Below, one piece after another: positions 9,352 to 18,490 of a DNA stretch of 46,699 bases. The DNA comes from Hondaea fermentalgiana (lineage: Eukaryota > Sar > Bigyra > Thraustochytrida > Thraustochytriidae). How positions within the stretch are numbered: position 1 is the first letter of the stretch; every line of letters begins with the position of its first letter. The stretch is taken from the NCBI GenBank assembly GCA_014084085.1, contig NPFB01000113.1:1-46699 (forward strand), given 5' to 3'. Both the position numbers and the translations under genes were made by a program. The notes below the pieces were generated by a model. That model did no database searches. It had not been told where the DNA came from and was given only the letters and a program-made list of their open reading frames with translations.

Positions 9352-9359
9352 TAGGCCTA
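9352..9359. promoter_or_regulatory. TAGGCCTA palindrome, copy 3
   Basis: About 330 bp before the glycosyltransferase ATG. It continues as TAGGCCTAGGCC, so the half-site is repeated. Confidence 0.35.
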
Positions 9360-9692
9360 GGCCGACACTAGCTAGAACACAAACCAAGTATAGCAAGAAT
9401 GCTGATGTAGTAGGGTCGCGGCAGACGAAGAAAGGGCTCGTGCAGCGAAACGGAGGGGGAGACGGGCGGAGGAAGGCTGTTCGAGCGGCGAGACGTTGAG
9501 ACAAAGAGGGGCAGCGAGCGGTCGACAACAGGCGAGCAGCCCTCGTTGTGGGTCTGCGACCTTGCCGCACGCAGATCCTACGAACAACCCGACACCACAA
9601 CGCTTCGATTGCCTTGCGTGGCGCGGGAAAATTCAAAGCGTTTTCCTGCAAGCCACCTCATTGGGTGATGACAGTGGAGCCTCGGTAGCTAC

Positions 9693-10751
9693 ATGCATAC
9701 ATTTATGACTGCATCGCAACACTTCGTGCTGACAATCAAGCATCGCGGACATCAAATGCGGAAATGGACGAGTTCTCTGCGACTAGTCGTGGTCGTCCTT
9801 TTGCTTGTCAATGTCGAGCCCAAGACGCTACATTTCCAAACTCTTCCGTCTCTTCAACTTTGCACAGAGGCCCAGCAATGCGCCACTGCTTCGAATGCTC
9901 ATCATCGTTCTACGCCGACACTTGCAACAACGCTTCCTGGCCTTCGAGGCATGATGCCATTGAGTGATCAAATGTGTAGCTCGATCCCAGAAGATAGACT
10001 GTGCATGAGCGGAGTGCGCTGGGCCCCGTCCTGGTGGATGGCGTCGAGTCAGGGCCAGCCATTCATTTGTGAAATCTTTGAGCACTTTTATTGCGCGCTG
10101 CGTGGGTGTCGACAGTGGAACTATTTCCAATTGCACTACGTTTTGAATTCGCTAATCAAGCACAATCCAGTCTATCGTAGGACTGTGGACGCGCTGCTAG
10201 ACCTCTCAGCCAATGAGTTCCAGCCTGGTCCACACCTTTTCCACGTTGATTACGATGCACCAGCATACATGTACAAACGACCAAGCATGAACGAGACGCG
10301 ATACATGGAATACGTGGATGATTTAGCTTTCCAAGCAAAGAAATCAGGTCGTCACAACAAACTTGAGGCGCTGCCATTTCCACGAACGATTTACTACATG
10401 TGGCTGCAAGGCGAGGAACATCTTCGCACAGCTCACAGTTACAATCATGTCGCTTTCAAAGCGTGGAAAAAGCTAAATCCGCACTGGAACTTTGCCTTTA
10501 TTACATTTGATAACATTGCGGAGTTAGCTCCCTTGAGCCACGCCTTGTGGACGGGAGATCGCAATGCAAACGGACGTCAGTTCTCGCATTTATCTGACCT
10601 GACACGTGTTGAGCTCCTGTGTAAGAATGGCGGTGTGTGGGCAGATGCCTCACTCATGCCAATGGTGCCTCTCGACGACTTCATTGCAAAGGAGCTTGAG
10701 AAACCTGGTCGGGATTTTCTCATGTACCGATTTACGAACCCACATCCGTAG
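9693..10751 (+). CDS. type II membrane glycosyltransferase, capsular-polysaccharide-synthesis-like (C-terminus uncertain)
   Basis: 352 residues in the open frame. Met22 (9756) is followed by a short basic stretch and a hydrophobic segment (LVVVVLLLV), the pattern of a Golgi signal anchor, so the start may be Met1 or Met22. The catalytic region (about 230-350) begins with PRTIYYMWLQGEE, continues with a KAWKKLNPHW motif, and ends with SHLSDLTRVELLCKNGGVWADASLMP. This layout is characteristic of the Caps_synth / GT32-like sugar transferases, where the GG.W.DA block belongs to the nucleotide-sugar and metal site. Family members normally continue well beyond this block, but here the frame stops 44 residues later at a TAG overlapping a potential donor (CC^GTAGGT at about 10747). 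A short downstream exon after the AG at about 10830 would stay in frame for 20 codons. The donor sugar and acceptor cannot be told. Confidence 0.75.
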   Translation: MHTFMTASQHFVLTIKHRGHQMRKWTSSLRLVVVVLLLVNVEPKTLHFQTLPSLQLCTEAQQCATASNAHHRSTPTLATTLPGLRGMMPLSDQMCSSIPEDRLCMSGVRWAPSWWMASSQGQPFICEIFEHFYCALRGCRQWNYFQLHYVLNSLIKHNPVYRRTVDALLDLSANEFQPGPHLFHVDYDAPAYMYKRPSMNETRYMEYVDDLAFQAKKSGRHNKLEALPFPRTIYYMWLQGEEHLRTAHSYNHVAFKAWKKLNPHWNFAFITFDNIAELAPLSHALWTGDRNANGRQFSHLSDLTRVELLCKNGGVWADASLMPMVPLDDFIAKELEKPGRDFLMYRFTNPHP

Positions 10752-11000
10752 GTGATCTTTCTTTCTTTTGTTCACGAAAAGATGGCTGTCGATCTGTTTT
10801 TTCTTGGCTTCTTTTTCTCGCTCGGGCACAGCGTCTTGTGCAGTGCACGCCAGCCCGAAAATGATGTAGAACTCTACACCATAATGATGTAAAAACTTGA
10901 TAAATTCTTCTCTTCTTTATCAGTCGTTGATCCATCGACAGCAAGTGGTGCTTGACATAGACTAGTAGGTGTGCCTCCCTCAACGCTAAAATCCGACGGA

Positions 11001-11044
11001 TCTGTCTGTCTGTCTATCCGTCTGTCTGTCTTGCTTGCTTGCTC
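11001..11044 (+). repeat. CTGT and TTGC tetranucleotide repeats
   Basis: Runs of TCTG units followed by three TTGC units. They lie about 380 bp before the start of the RhoGAP-like gene. Confidence 0.8.
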
Positions 11045-11079
11045 TCCTTTCCTCTTCTCCTAAGCTGCACACAAACTTT

Positions 11080-11098
11080 GGTACCGTAACACGGTACC
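11080..11098. promoter_or_regulatory. perfect 8-bp inverted repeat, GGTACCGT / ACGGTACC
   Basis: Two 8-bp arms separated by AAC form a 19-bp hairpin or a two-fold protein-binding site, about 320 bp upstream of the ATG at 11418. The symmetry is seen directly; the role is inferred. Confidence 0.45.
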
Positions 11099-11150
11099 TC
11101 TGGATGCCCCTAAAGAAAGTAAAAACAAAACCAAAAACATTTGCAAAACT

Positions 11151-11280
11151 CACTCGCTCGCTCGCGCGCGCGCAGACTGACTGCGAGTCGCCGCTGCGAT
11201 CTCGCTCGCTCGCTCGCTCGCCTGCCCCCGGCGCCCACTGCTTCGCCCGCCCACCCGCCCGCCCGCCCGCCCGCCCGCGC
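11151..11280 (+). repeat. CTCG and CCCG tetranucleotide repeats in a leader region
   Basis: CTCG runs at about 11152-11166 and 11201-11221, then a CCCG run at about 11245-11278, all within 270 bp of the ATG at 11418. Confidence 0.8.
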
Positions 11281-11417
11281 CAGGGTCGCGCATTGACCGA
11301 GGGGTCGCGCGGCGACGCGGCACGCGCCGTGTCCAGGTTCGAGCGGGCCGAGGCCTCCGAGCAGGCGCGCGCGAAACAGAGCCCTAGCCTGAGCACGAAG
11401 CCCGGGCCCGCGAGACG

Positions 11418-12261
11418 ATGGCGACCGACAGCAAGGCGCAGCGCCTCCGCACGAGCCGGCTCGTGCCGCAGATTCCCTTTGTGCTGTCGTGGCTTCGGCA
11501 CGTGGACACCAACGCCGCCGACCTGCTGGTCTACGCGCCCAAGAACGTCTCGGAGAGAGAAGGTAAGTGATGCGGCGTGTCTGGAGGACTTCGGTCGAAG
11601 AGTTCCGGGCCAAAGGCTGACGAGTTTGATGATGTTTTCTGCTGCTTTTTGTCGTCTCGTGTGAACAGCGTCCAAGGCATGGGACCAGATTCTTTCATCC
11701 CTCGACACCTACGGCGACCTTTCCACGGAGCAGCTGCGGAGAATCTGTGCGAACCAGGAGCCCATCGTGTGGGCCAAGGCAATTCTTCAGCTCTTCGAGA
11801 CGGCAACTCCGCAAATCGTCACGGACAAGGCTTTCCTGATGCTGCTTGGCGCGAGCAATAAAATCAAGAACGAAGACGATGGTGCGCAGGTGGCCTCAAA
11901 GCTCGTGCCAGAGCTCGACCAGATTCGTATATCTTGTCTCGAGGCCCTCGGCGAGGTCTCCGCTCTCATTCGGGACACCGCTTCTGACCCGGAAGATGCC
12001 GCCATGAAGCTGGGTCCATCTTTTTTGCTCGAGTCCGTCGTGCCGGGCCCCGAGGTTGACGCTGCGAGCCGAATCATGAGGTTGCTGGTCGTCCATGCCG
12101 ATTCCGTATTTGGCAAGCCGGGCGCAGTGTCCACTTTCGACGCTCTTGGCGCCCGGCCACGATCCGCTGAGGAAGTCTTCGACGGCCAGAGCCAACTCAG
12201 CAGTCGCAGTGCTCGTGAACAAAAGGTCGCCAATGCGCTGGCAGACGCAGGATTCATGTGA
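11418..12261 (+). CDS. small protein with divergent RhoGAP-like layout (one intron)
   Basis: CDS is join(11418..11562, 11669..12261), 245 residues. The intron has a GTAAGT donor and an AACAG acceptor, is 106 bp and splits a Gly/Ala codon. The spliced protein follows the helix order of RhoGAP folds: an N-terminal VPQIPFVLSWLRHV helix (compare the P..L....L opening), a helix beginning EPIVWAKAILQLFETATPQIV (compare the VA.LLK.FLR.LP.P.. helix), and a late EDAAMKLGPSFLLES block (compare NLA..FGP.LL). The arginine-finger region is replaced by DLLVYAPKNV, with no Arg, so GTPase stimulation is unlikely. A binding role, like other finger-less RhoGAP modules, would fit. The assignment is by eye and tentative; the gene model is firmer than the family. 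Confidence 0.6.
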
Positions 12262-12565
12262 GAGGCCCAGCAAGTCATGACAACCTCACTTGCCTCGTCC
12301 ATATTTTTCCTTCTCTTCTTCTTTCGTTTCGCATTCATCCTCGCCTTTTCACTCACGCACACTCACACACACTCATATGTCTCTTTAGACTCATGCATGG
12401 AAAGTCTCTTCTGTATCCGAATTCTACAATCTTATGTTGCGCTTCTGTTTTGCTCGCTTTCATTCCCTCTCTCTCTCTCGCAAAGCTAAATAAGATAAAA
12501 TTTAGAATGGAAGCCAGCGTAGCCTCTCTCTCAAGCTCCGATTGCATCAAAATCCTACTCTTTTA
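12262..12565. other. short convergent intergenic region
   Basis: Joins the 3' ends of the RhoGAP-like gene and VPS15. It is pyrimidine-rich, with CA- and CT-dinucleotide runs (about 12350-12375 and 12465-12480). No gene seen. Confidence 0.6.
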
Positions 12566-15500
12566 CTAAGCCCAAGCCTTGACGATGCCGTCCCTGGAAG
12601 CCGAGAGCAAAAGACCAGTCGACGCACGCTGCGTCAAAGTCCCTCCGAGTCGCGATGGCGCGGCAAGAAAGGCGAGATCCAGGATCGCGTCTTCATGATT
12701 CGTCGAAGGATGGGGGAGACCTCGGCCTTCGGCAGAAAATTGAGATTGCTGGCGCTGCGCCGGCTGCGCTTGTCCAATGGCTTGGTGACCAGCAATGTCT
12801 TCCCGGCACACTACGACCTTGCCAAGTCGATCCCAATGCTGGTTCACGGACCTGCCAAATTCCTGGTCAAACACCGAGTAGCACAGATTGTGATCTTGAT
12901 TCCAATAACGAATGCGTCTGTCAGTACCCGCGGTTATGACTGTCGTCGGAATGTGCGCCATGTGCTTGCGCACATCCGACATGTCAAATGGACAAACAAT
13001 CGCCCGAACAGAAGGCTCCATGCGAGCCGTCGACGCGTCGAGCTCGTCCACCGCAAGCTGACTCCACATGGGTTCAGGGATCGACGGATTCACCTCGAGA
13101 GCACGCACGTCAATTTCCTCAAGTGGGGCATCCGCAGTGGCATCTTTGCCCTTGACAGAGGTGGGAACTGTCCGATAGGAATGCACCATGGCCCCGTCCG
13201 ACACATTATACAGTGACGTGGAGTTGACCCCGGCAGCAACATATACAAAGGGATCGCTGCACGTGGCGCGCGATAAGTAAAGTCGATGAATTCGAGAGTG
13301 GCTTGGGTGGCGCCACGCCTTGAGCAAAATGGAGAATCGTAAATCGTAGAGGAGAATGACACCACGCGAAGTCCCTGCCACGAGCCAAATTGGGTCCCCC
13401 TCAGGAGGCACCGCCAGCGCAGTAATCACACCAGCCTGCGGCCCAACGCGTAGCACCCACGAGCGCTTTCGGGCACGCAGGTCCCACCCATGGACTGCGC
13501 CAGACTCGCTCGCGCACACCAAAACGGACTCGCTCACGGCAGGATAGTGACAAATCGCTCGAACAGGACCATCGCGCGCCAGGTTCAGCTCCAGCACAGT
13601 GCTGGCGCCCAAGCTCCGTTGTTGCGAGGAACCCCGCTGGGTTCCGTGCGAGAAGGACTGCGAGCTCGAAGAGCTCGAAGAGCTCGAGTTCGCGCCCACC
13701 CCCGGCACAGTGCTCCCACTCGCACCGGCGCCAGGACCAGCATTGCTGCCCATACCGCTGACAGTGGTTCCAATACTCGTGTTCCCGTTACCATGAGCCC
13801 CGCCGCCTGCCAAGCCTGCGGAAAGAGAGCCACGAGCATTGCGTTCTTCGCGCATTGCAGCGTCTGCGGCCGATCGCGCTTGGGCGTGACGCGCTTCCGC
13901 CTTGTCAAGAAGAAGATCCTCAGACGTACCATCCCCAGAATTGATTACCACAGAGCTCGATGGCCCCCCCATCATGTCATTGGGGTCGACGGCAGCTCGA
14001 GTTACATCGAGAGCGTGCTCCACTTTGAACACATGGACGCTCCCACTGGTCGACGCTGCGGCAACCGCATGCGTATTTTCCACAATGCACAAGTCCGCAA
14101 TGCATCCACCTTGACTGGCGTACGTTAGCTTTGGGCGGATCCCGTAACCATCCTCGAGCCCAGCCGTCATCCAAAGACGCACCGTGCCATCATCGGATCC
14201 GGTTGCGAAGAAGAGATTGTCTTGAGAGGCAACCACGCGATTGACCGCGTTGTCGTGGCCGTACAGATTTGCGGCCAGAACCCCACGCGGCCTCCAAGGC
14301 CGATCGTTTGGGGTAGAAGCCGCATCACGCGTCGAACTTGCATCCGCTGGCTCAAGTAGGCTTCCAACCTCACTTGAAGGCCGGCGCACGGTCGCCACGT
14401 ACGGCGTGCCATCGAGCTTGCGCAGCGTCGCCATATCTGGCGGGAGCGGTGGGACTTCGAGCGCGCGAATGCGCTGCGTAAGGCGTTGTTGTCCACCAGA
14501 GAGCGCCTCCGAGGTGTCTGCGGCCCCTGCTCCGTGCCGACGAGAGAGCGCTACGATTCCGTAACGATTCACGATGCGCTTAAAGTCCGGATGTTGGTGC
14601 TGCAAGAGCAAACCTGGCCCCGCTGTAGAAGCGGATTGGTCGAGAAAATCGGCATAACGACTGTGGATCGCGAGCGTCACATATGTCTGCTCTGGAACGA
14701 GGATCGCGTGTAAAGCCGCGTCGTCGGGCCCGCTGCGTAGACTCCGCACAACTGTCTCAGGAATTTCCTTTTCCAGCTCCATGAGTCGTCCCCGTGTACC
14801 TCGAGCAAGACTTGCTGAGGCCTTGAAGAAACCTTCGAGAGCTTTCAAGCCCTGCGCGTGGTGTGGTGGAAGTTTTTGCGCGGCCATAGCGCCTGCGTTC
14901 TCGTCGCCGGCATTTGCAGATGAAGAATCCGATTTCTTCGGCGTTCGATGGGACAGCTTTAGCCAGGTAGACCCAGTCCCGGAACTAGAGCTTCCCGCGA
15001 CGGCGCTGGCATCTCCAGAAGCGGCCGACCTTGACCTACTCGACGCGGACTTCGACGGGGTTTGACCCGCAATACTTGTGGTAGTCGAGCTGGACGACGC
15101 CGACGCCGAAATTGATGGTGAAGACGACGTCGGAAAAGAAGGTGTGCCAGGTGGCAGTTTGCTTGGTGTCTCCTTCGCTGAGCGACTTCTTCCTGCCTCG
15201 CTCGATTTGGAGGATGCCTGTGGGAAAGCTTTCTTTTCAACACGTTCTGCGGCAGCCTCGTAAACATCGCGAGGCAGACGGTCCACAAGCATTTCGCGAA
15301 GCAAGGCTTCATTCTCTTCAACATTCTTGGAACAGCCCAACAGTAGGGCATTGCGCGCCTCGGATTTCTTGAGATACGGCTCGATTAGACGCACAATGGT
15401 GACTTGCGTCTCGACAAGGCCCATCCGTTTTGAAGCCACAAGGGCAGCGAGAACTCGGACCACCGCATTCCGAATCCAAACGCTTGGATGGTACACGAGC

Positions 15501-18490
15501 GGCCCCACCTTAGCAGCGAGCTCAGACATCATTGTGACATCGAGAAGACCCAGCTGCGTGAGGCTGTACACGCAGGTCAGCGTACGCTCCACGACCAGCT
15601 CTTCAAATTCGTAAAGGCTCTGCACAATGCATGGAAGGAGGAACTGCTGAAGCGCAAGCGGGCCGACAAGCGCACTCACGCCTGGAATGTGCTCGAAAAA
15701 GGTGGCTCGAAGCTGCCAATCGTTACGCTCGCTGAGGCATGTAATGAGAATTGGCAACACGTGGCTGCTTGTGCGCTCGCGACCGAAAAAGAGACAGAGC
15801 CGCGTAATGTCGCAAAGGAGGGTGCGTCGCACCACCGCGGGCTGTTCAATCATATTGCTCACAAAATCCTGCACAATGTCGTGCAGCTCGTTGAGCTGAG
15901 CGTCAAAAGTAACAGGCTTGGCAAGAGCATCGTCACCACTCTTGCCCTTGCCCCGAATTGAACTGCTCGAATCTCTGCCGGTGTGACAATCCGCCGCGTC
16001 GCTGTTGCTCAGATCCGCGTGCAGCCGCGCGAGATCAAGAAATCGCCCGCTCGCCTCGGCAAGACGGGGCAAACACTCTGCAAAGGTTAGTCGCGCATTG
16101 AGCGAGGGATCCATTTTGAAGCGAGCGAGCGCAGGGAAAATGTACTCGGGGAAAATCCGACGGTCCGAGGCGGGCAGACGTTTGATCTTGCGCACGAGAT
16201 CTGTAAGAGCGCGCAGGGCCGTGCAACGGACCAGGGACGAAAACTCGCGAGACGAGGACTCGCAGAGCTCGTGCACAACGTATGGAAGGACTCGCTGTAG
16301 GCGCGTTTCGTCGTTGCTGAAGCGAGAAAGTCGTAGCAGCGCACACAGAGCAGCAACCTTGGTGCTTGGGAAGCGAACAAAGCGTATTGTGGCCGCAAGC
16401 ATATGAATCACAATGAGGACCCCGTTTTCTCCCGCCGGAATGTTCAGTGCAGACGGACTTGCAGCGTAGCTGTCACTCGTGGCCTCAACTCCACGAGCGC
16501 CCGGACCACCCGCAAGGAAAAAATCCTCTCCACCTCCGGAGAGACTCCCTGTAAAATCTAGAGGAGGTGGTGGCGGGGCAGCGCTGTACTGCTTTGAAAG
16601 AGCATCATATTGCAAGCTCACGTTCTCGCTGGCGCTCGTCACCGCCGCTCGCATTTTGTCAGAAACATTCAAATCTGCGAGCTGGGCCATGATTTTTTGC
16701 GTACGCGCGAGTAAGTCGCGGACAGCCTCGTTGTCCCCGCGTGAGGCTCGTGTGCTTTCCTCCCCACCCCCGCCCGTGGACCCGCGCGAACGTTCTGATC
16801 CCGCGCCGCCGTCGCCGTCCAAGTCGTCTTGCACCGACCGCATGGGCGAGTCCTTGAGACTGACGTCGAGAGCGGCATGGCGCGCAGCCCACGCTGCGCT
16901 CTGCTGCGCAAAGTAAGCAGCACCGCGCTTGTCGTGGATATTACATAGAGCAGAGACAAGCTCCTCGTATCTCCTGCAAACGGCCCATATGCGCTCGTCC
17001 GGCGAGTCATATTCCTCCTGAAGAAGCTCACGAAAGAATGGGTGGAGAACGTCAGCAAAGTAGCTTGGAAATGCCTTGTTGGGACCGGTGAATTCCTGCA
17101 AATACACATCTGCAGATTTCCGTTGCGAAGGATCAGCCTGTAGCATGCTCTCAACCAGTGGGCGTATCAGGGGATCGGTCACTTTGTCCAATTTGGACTG
17201 AAGAAGCGTCGCTCGAGCATCTGCGCCCAACTCTGGATTAGCGTAGCGCAGAACTTCTGACAGATTAAAGCACGCTGCACCGTCCATGTAAAGCTCCGCG
17301 ATGACGCATCCAAGCGAGAAAATATCCATTGAGGGTCTCAGTCTCGTCGAACGACTCTGCGTGTCAAAACTGTAGCTCCTTTGACGGCGGACGAGACCCT
17401 TGGGAGCATTTCCTCTCCCCGGAGGCGACGCAGTTGCAGCTCGTCCCTGACTCGACGAGGAAACAGCGGAAGAGCCAGCAGACCTCTCTGGAATTGACGG
17501 ATTGGTTGTGTTGCCAGAGGATGATCCCGACATTCCTGCCGCCAAACGAGCGCCGGCGCCACCTGCGCTCGCCGTGGACGTACCAAGACTCTTGGGACCG
17601 CTGTTGCCGCTTTTGCGGAGAACTTTGCTCCCGCCACCACCCATGCTGGCCTCGCGAGAAGCGCCTGCACTTCCACTGTCGCCACCCTCCGCAAGGCCAT
17701 CTCTTTTGGCTGCTGCAGCCCGATCTTCAGCCTCGAGCGAAGCAGACGCTTCTGCAAGCTCGAATTCTGCATCAACGTCGGGGACGCCAGGGTCCATCAT
17801 GACACTGAGAACAGAGGCGCATTGCGGTGGAGCCGAGTCGAGGAGTGAAATGTCAATGATCGACGTTGGTGAACGGAAGCGCTCAGGCGCGACACAGCAG
17901 CAGTCGCGCTTGTTACTCGAGTCGAAAAAGTAATTGTATGGTGCAGTGTCATCGAGAGGAAGGAAAGTAGGCTTGTATGGAGCAAAGTCGGCAAGTAAGA
18001 CCCACGTGTGCGAGGTAACGAGAAAGTTCTCCGCTTTAATATCCCCGTGTACAATGCCGGACCCGTGACACTGTGACAAAGCTTTGAGCATTTGATATAC
18101 GATCCATCGCTTCTCCATGGGGGCCAAGAAGGGGCGTGTGTTTTGCCTGTCGTGTAAGTTGCTCGATGTGAACTGCCGCATCACATACGCGACGCGACTC
18201 GTTTCGCCCCATCGTGTGTACGCGAGGACATTAGGATGGGTGGCTGGACGCACCTGCTCGCGAAGGTCCTCGAGTTGTTTGCGAAGTTTTCGGAGAAGCT
18301 GCGGGTCAGTTGCAGGTATCTTTTCATACACCTTGACCACGAGAACGTTGCCGCTCGACTGACACCGCGCGGACTTGAGGAATTTTCCATTCCAAAGCTC
18401 GTCCTGGAAGAGAAGACGAGAGTCGTCGATGGACGCAACGAGTTGTTGTGGTTCCTCGCCCGCGCGTCCCGTAGGAACCACGTTGCCCAT
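12566..18490 (-). CDS. VPS15: VPS15 / PI3-kinase regulatory subunit 4 (pseudokinase-HEAT-WD40)
   Basis: About 1,974 residues, intronless. I chose the ATG at 18490 because it gives MGNVVPTG, the N-myristoylation start typical of VPS15; the frame opens eight codons earlier. The kinase-like domain shows VVKVYEK (Lys about 53), the VPS15 signature HGDIKAEN (about 148-155), and LLADFAPYKPT in place of DFG, followed by a NYFFDSSNKRDCCCVAPERF block. A MDIFSLGCVIAELYMDG segment closes the C-lobe after a Gly/Ser/Ala-rich insertion of about 130-150 residues. A HEAT-like helical region spans about 690-1085. A Ser/Pro-rich linker (about 1100-1230) leads to C-terminal WD40 repeats from about 1400, such as FFATGSDDGTVRLW and the terminal LLLSASRDGIVKAWA. 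In known systems VPS15 scaffolds VPS34 and Beclin/VPS30 to make PI3P for autophagy and endosomal sorting. It is longer than yeast or human VPS15 (about 1,350-1,450 residues), mainly because of the insertions. Confidence 0.96.
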   Translation of the reverse strand: MGNVVPTGRAGEEPQQLVASIDDSRLLFQDELWNGKFLKSARCQSSGNVLVVKVYEKIPATDPQLLRKLRKQLEDLREQVRPATHPNVLAYTRWGETSRVAYVMRQFTSSNLHDRQNTRPFLAPMEKRWIVYQMLKALSQCHGSGIVHGDIKAENFLVTSHTWVLLADFAPYKPTFLPLDDTAPYNYFFDSSNKRDCCCVAPERFRSPTSIIDISLLDSAPPQCASVLSVMMDPGVPDVDAEFELAEASASLEAEDRAAAAKRDGLAEGGDSGSAGASREASMGGGGSKVLRKSGNSGPKSLGTSTASAGGAGARLAAGMSGSSSGNTTNPSIPERSAGSSAVSSSSQGRAATASPPGRGNAPKGLVRRQRSYSFDTQSRSTRLRPSMDIFSLGCVIAELYMDGAACFNLSEVLRYANPELGADARATLLQSKLDKVTDPLIRPLVESMLQADPSQRKSADVYLQEFTGPNKAFPSYFADVLHPFFRELLQEEYDSPDERIWAVCRRYEELVSALCNIHDKRGAAYFAQQSAAWAARHAALDVSLKDSPMRSVQDDLDGDGGAGSERSRGSTGGGGEESTRASRGDNEAVRDLLARTQKIMAQLADLNVSDKMRAAVTSASENVSLQYDALSKQYSAAPPPPPLDFTGSLSGGGEDFFLAGGPGARGVEATSDSYAASPSALNIPAGENGVLIVIHMLAATIRFVRFPSTKVAALCALLRLSRFSNDETRLQRVLPYVVHELCESSSREFSSLVRCTALRALTDLVRKIKRLPASDRRIFPEYIFPALARFKMDPSLNARLTFAECLPRLAEASGRFLDLARLHADLSNSDAADCHTGRDSSSSIRGKGKSGDDALAKPVTFDAQLNELHDIVQDFVSNMIEQPAVVRRTLLCDITRLCLFFGRERTSSHVLPILITCLSERNDWQLRATFFEHIPGVSALVGPLALQQFLLPCIVQSLYEFEELVVERTLTCVYSLTQLGLLDVTMMSELAAKVGPLVYHPSVWIRNAVVRVLAALVASKRMGLVETQVTIVRLIEPYLKKSEARNALLLGCSKNVEENEALLREMLVDRLPRDVYEAAAERVEKKAFPQASSKSSEAGRSRSAKETPSKLPPGTPSFPTSSSPSISASASSSSTTTSIAGQTPSKSASSRSRSAASGDASAVAGSSSSGTGSTWLKLSHRTPKKSDSSSANAGDENAGAMAAQKLPPHHAQGLKALEGFFKASASLARGTRGRLMELEKEIPETVVRSLRSGPDDAALHAILVPEQTYVTLAIHSRYADFLDQSASTAGPGLLLQHQHPDFKRIVNRYGIVALSRRHGAGAADTSEALSGGQQRLTQRIRALEVPPLPPDMATLRKLDGTPYVATVRRPSSEVGSLLEPADASSTRDAASTPNDRPWRPRGVLAANLYGHDNAVNRVVASQDNLFFATGSDDGTVRLWMTAGLEDGYGIRPKLTYASQGGCIADLCIVENTHAVAAASTSGSVHVFKVEHALDVTRAAVDPNDMMGGPSSSVVINSGDGTSEDLLLDKAEARHAQARSAADAAMREERNARGSLSAGLAGGGAHGNGNTSIGTTVSGMGSNAGPGAGASGSTVPGVGANSSSSSSSSSQSFSHGTQRGSSQQRSLGASTVLELNLARDGPVRAICHYPAVSESVLVCASESGAVHGWDLRARKRSWVLRVGPQAGVITALAVPPEGDPIWLVAGTSRGVILLYDLRFSILLKAWRHPSHSRIHRLYLSRATCSDPFVYVAAGVNSTSLYNVSDGAMVHSYRTVPTSVKGKDATADAPLEEIDVRALEVNPSIPEPMWSQLAVDELDASTARMEPSVRAIVCPFDMSDVRKHMAHIPTTVITAGTDRRIRYWNQDHNLCYSVFDQEFGRSVNQHWDRLGKVVVCREDIAGHQAIGQAQPAQRQQSQFSAEGRGLPHPSTNHEDAILDLAFLAAPSRLGGTLTQRASTGLLLSASRDGIVKAWA

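Larger units (their letters stand above)
8024..9692. other. 1.7-kb region without a confident gene
   Basis: Follows the membrane-protein array. It contains TAGGCCTA copies at 8059-8066 and 9352-9359. A minus-strand stretch at about 8140-8600 has protein-like composition but a broken frame (see the 8406-8597 entry). Minus-strand frames at 9139-9651 lack an ATG at their 5' end and are dominated by Arg/Ser/Pro. The last 300 bp should include the promoter of the glycosyltransferase. Confidence 0.5.
10752..11417. other. intergenic region and leader of the RhoGAP-like gene
   Basis: No supported gene. Contents are simple repeats (CTGT, TTGC, CTCG and CCCG units) and a short perfect inverted repeat at 11080-11098. 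The final 200 bp is a very GC-rich leader. Confidence 0.55.

Noticed and set aside
9139..9651. Minus-strand frame with a hydrophobic segment
   Set aside because: It lacks an ATG at its start, and the composition is Arg/Ser/Pro-rich. The hydrophobic part alone is not enough to call a membrane protein.
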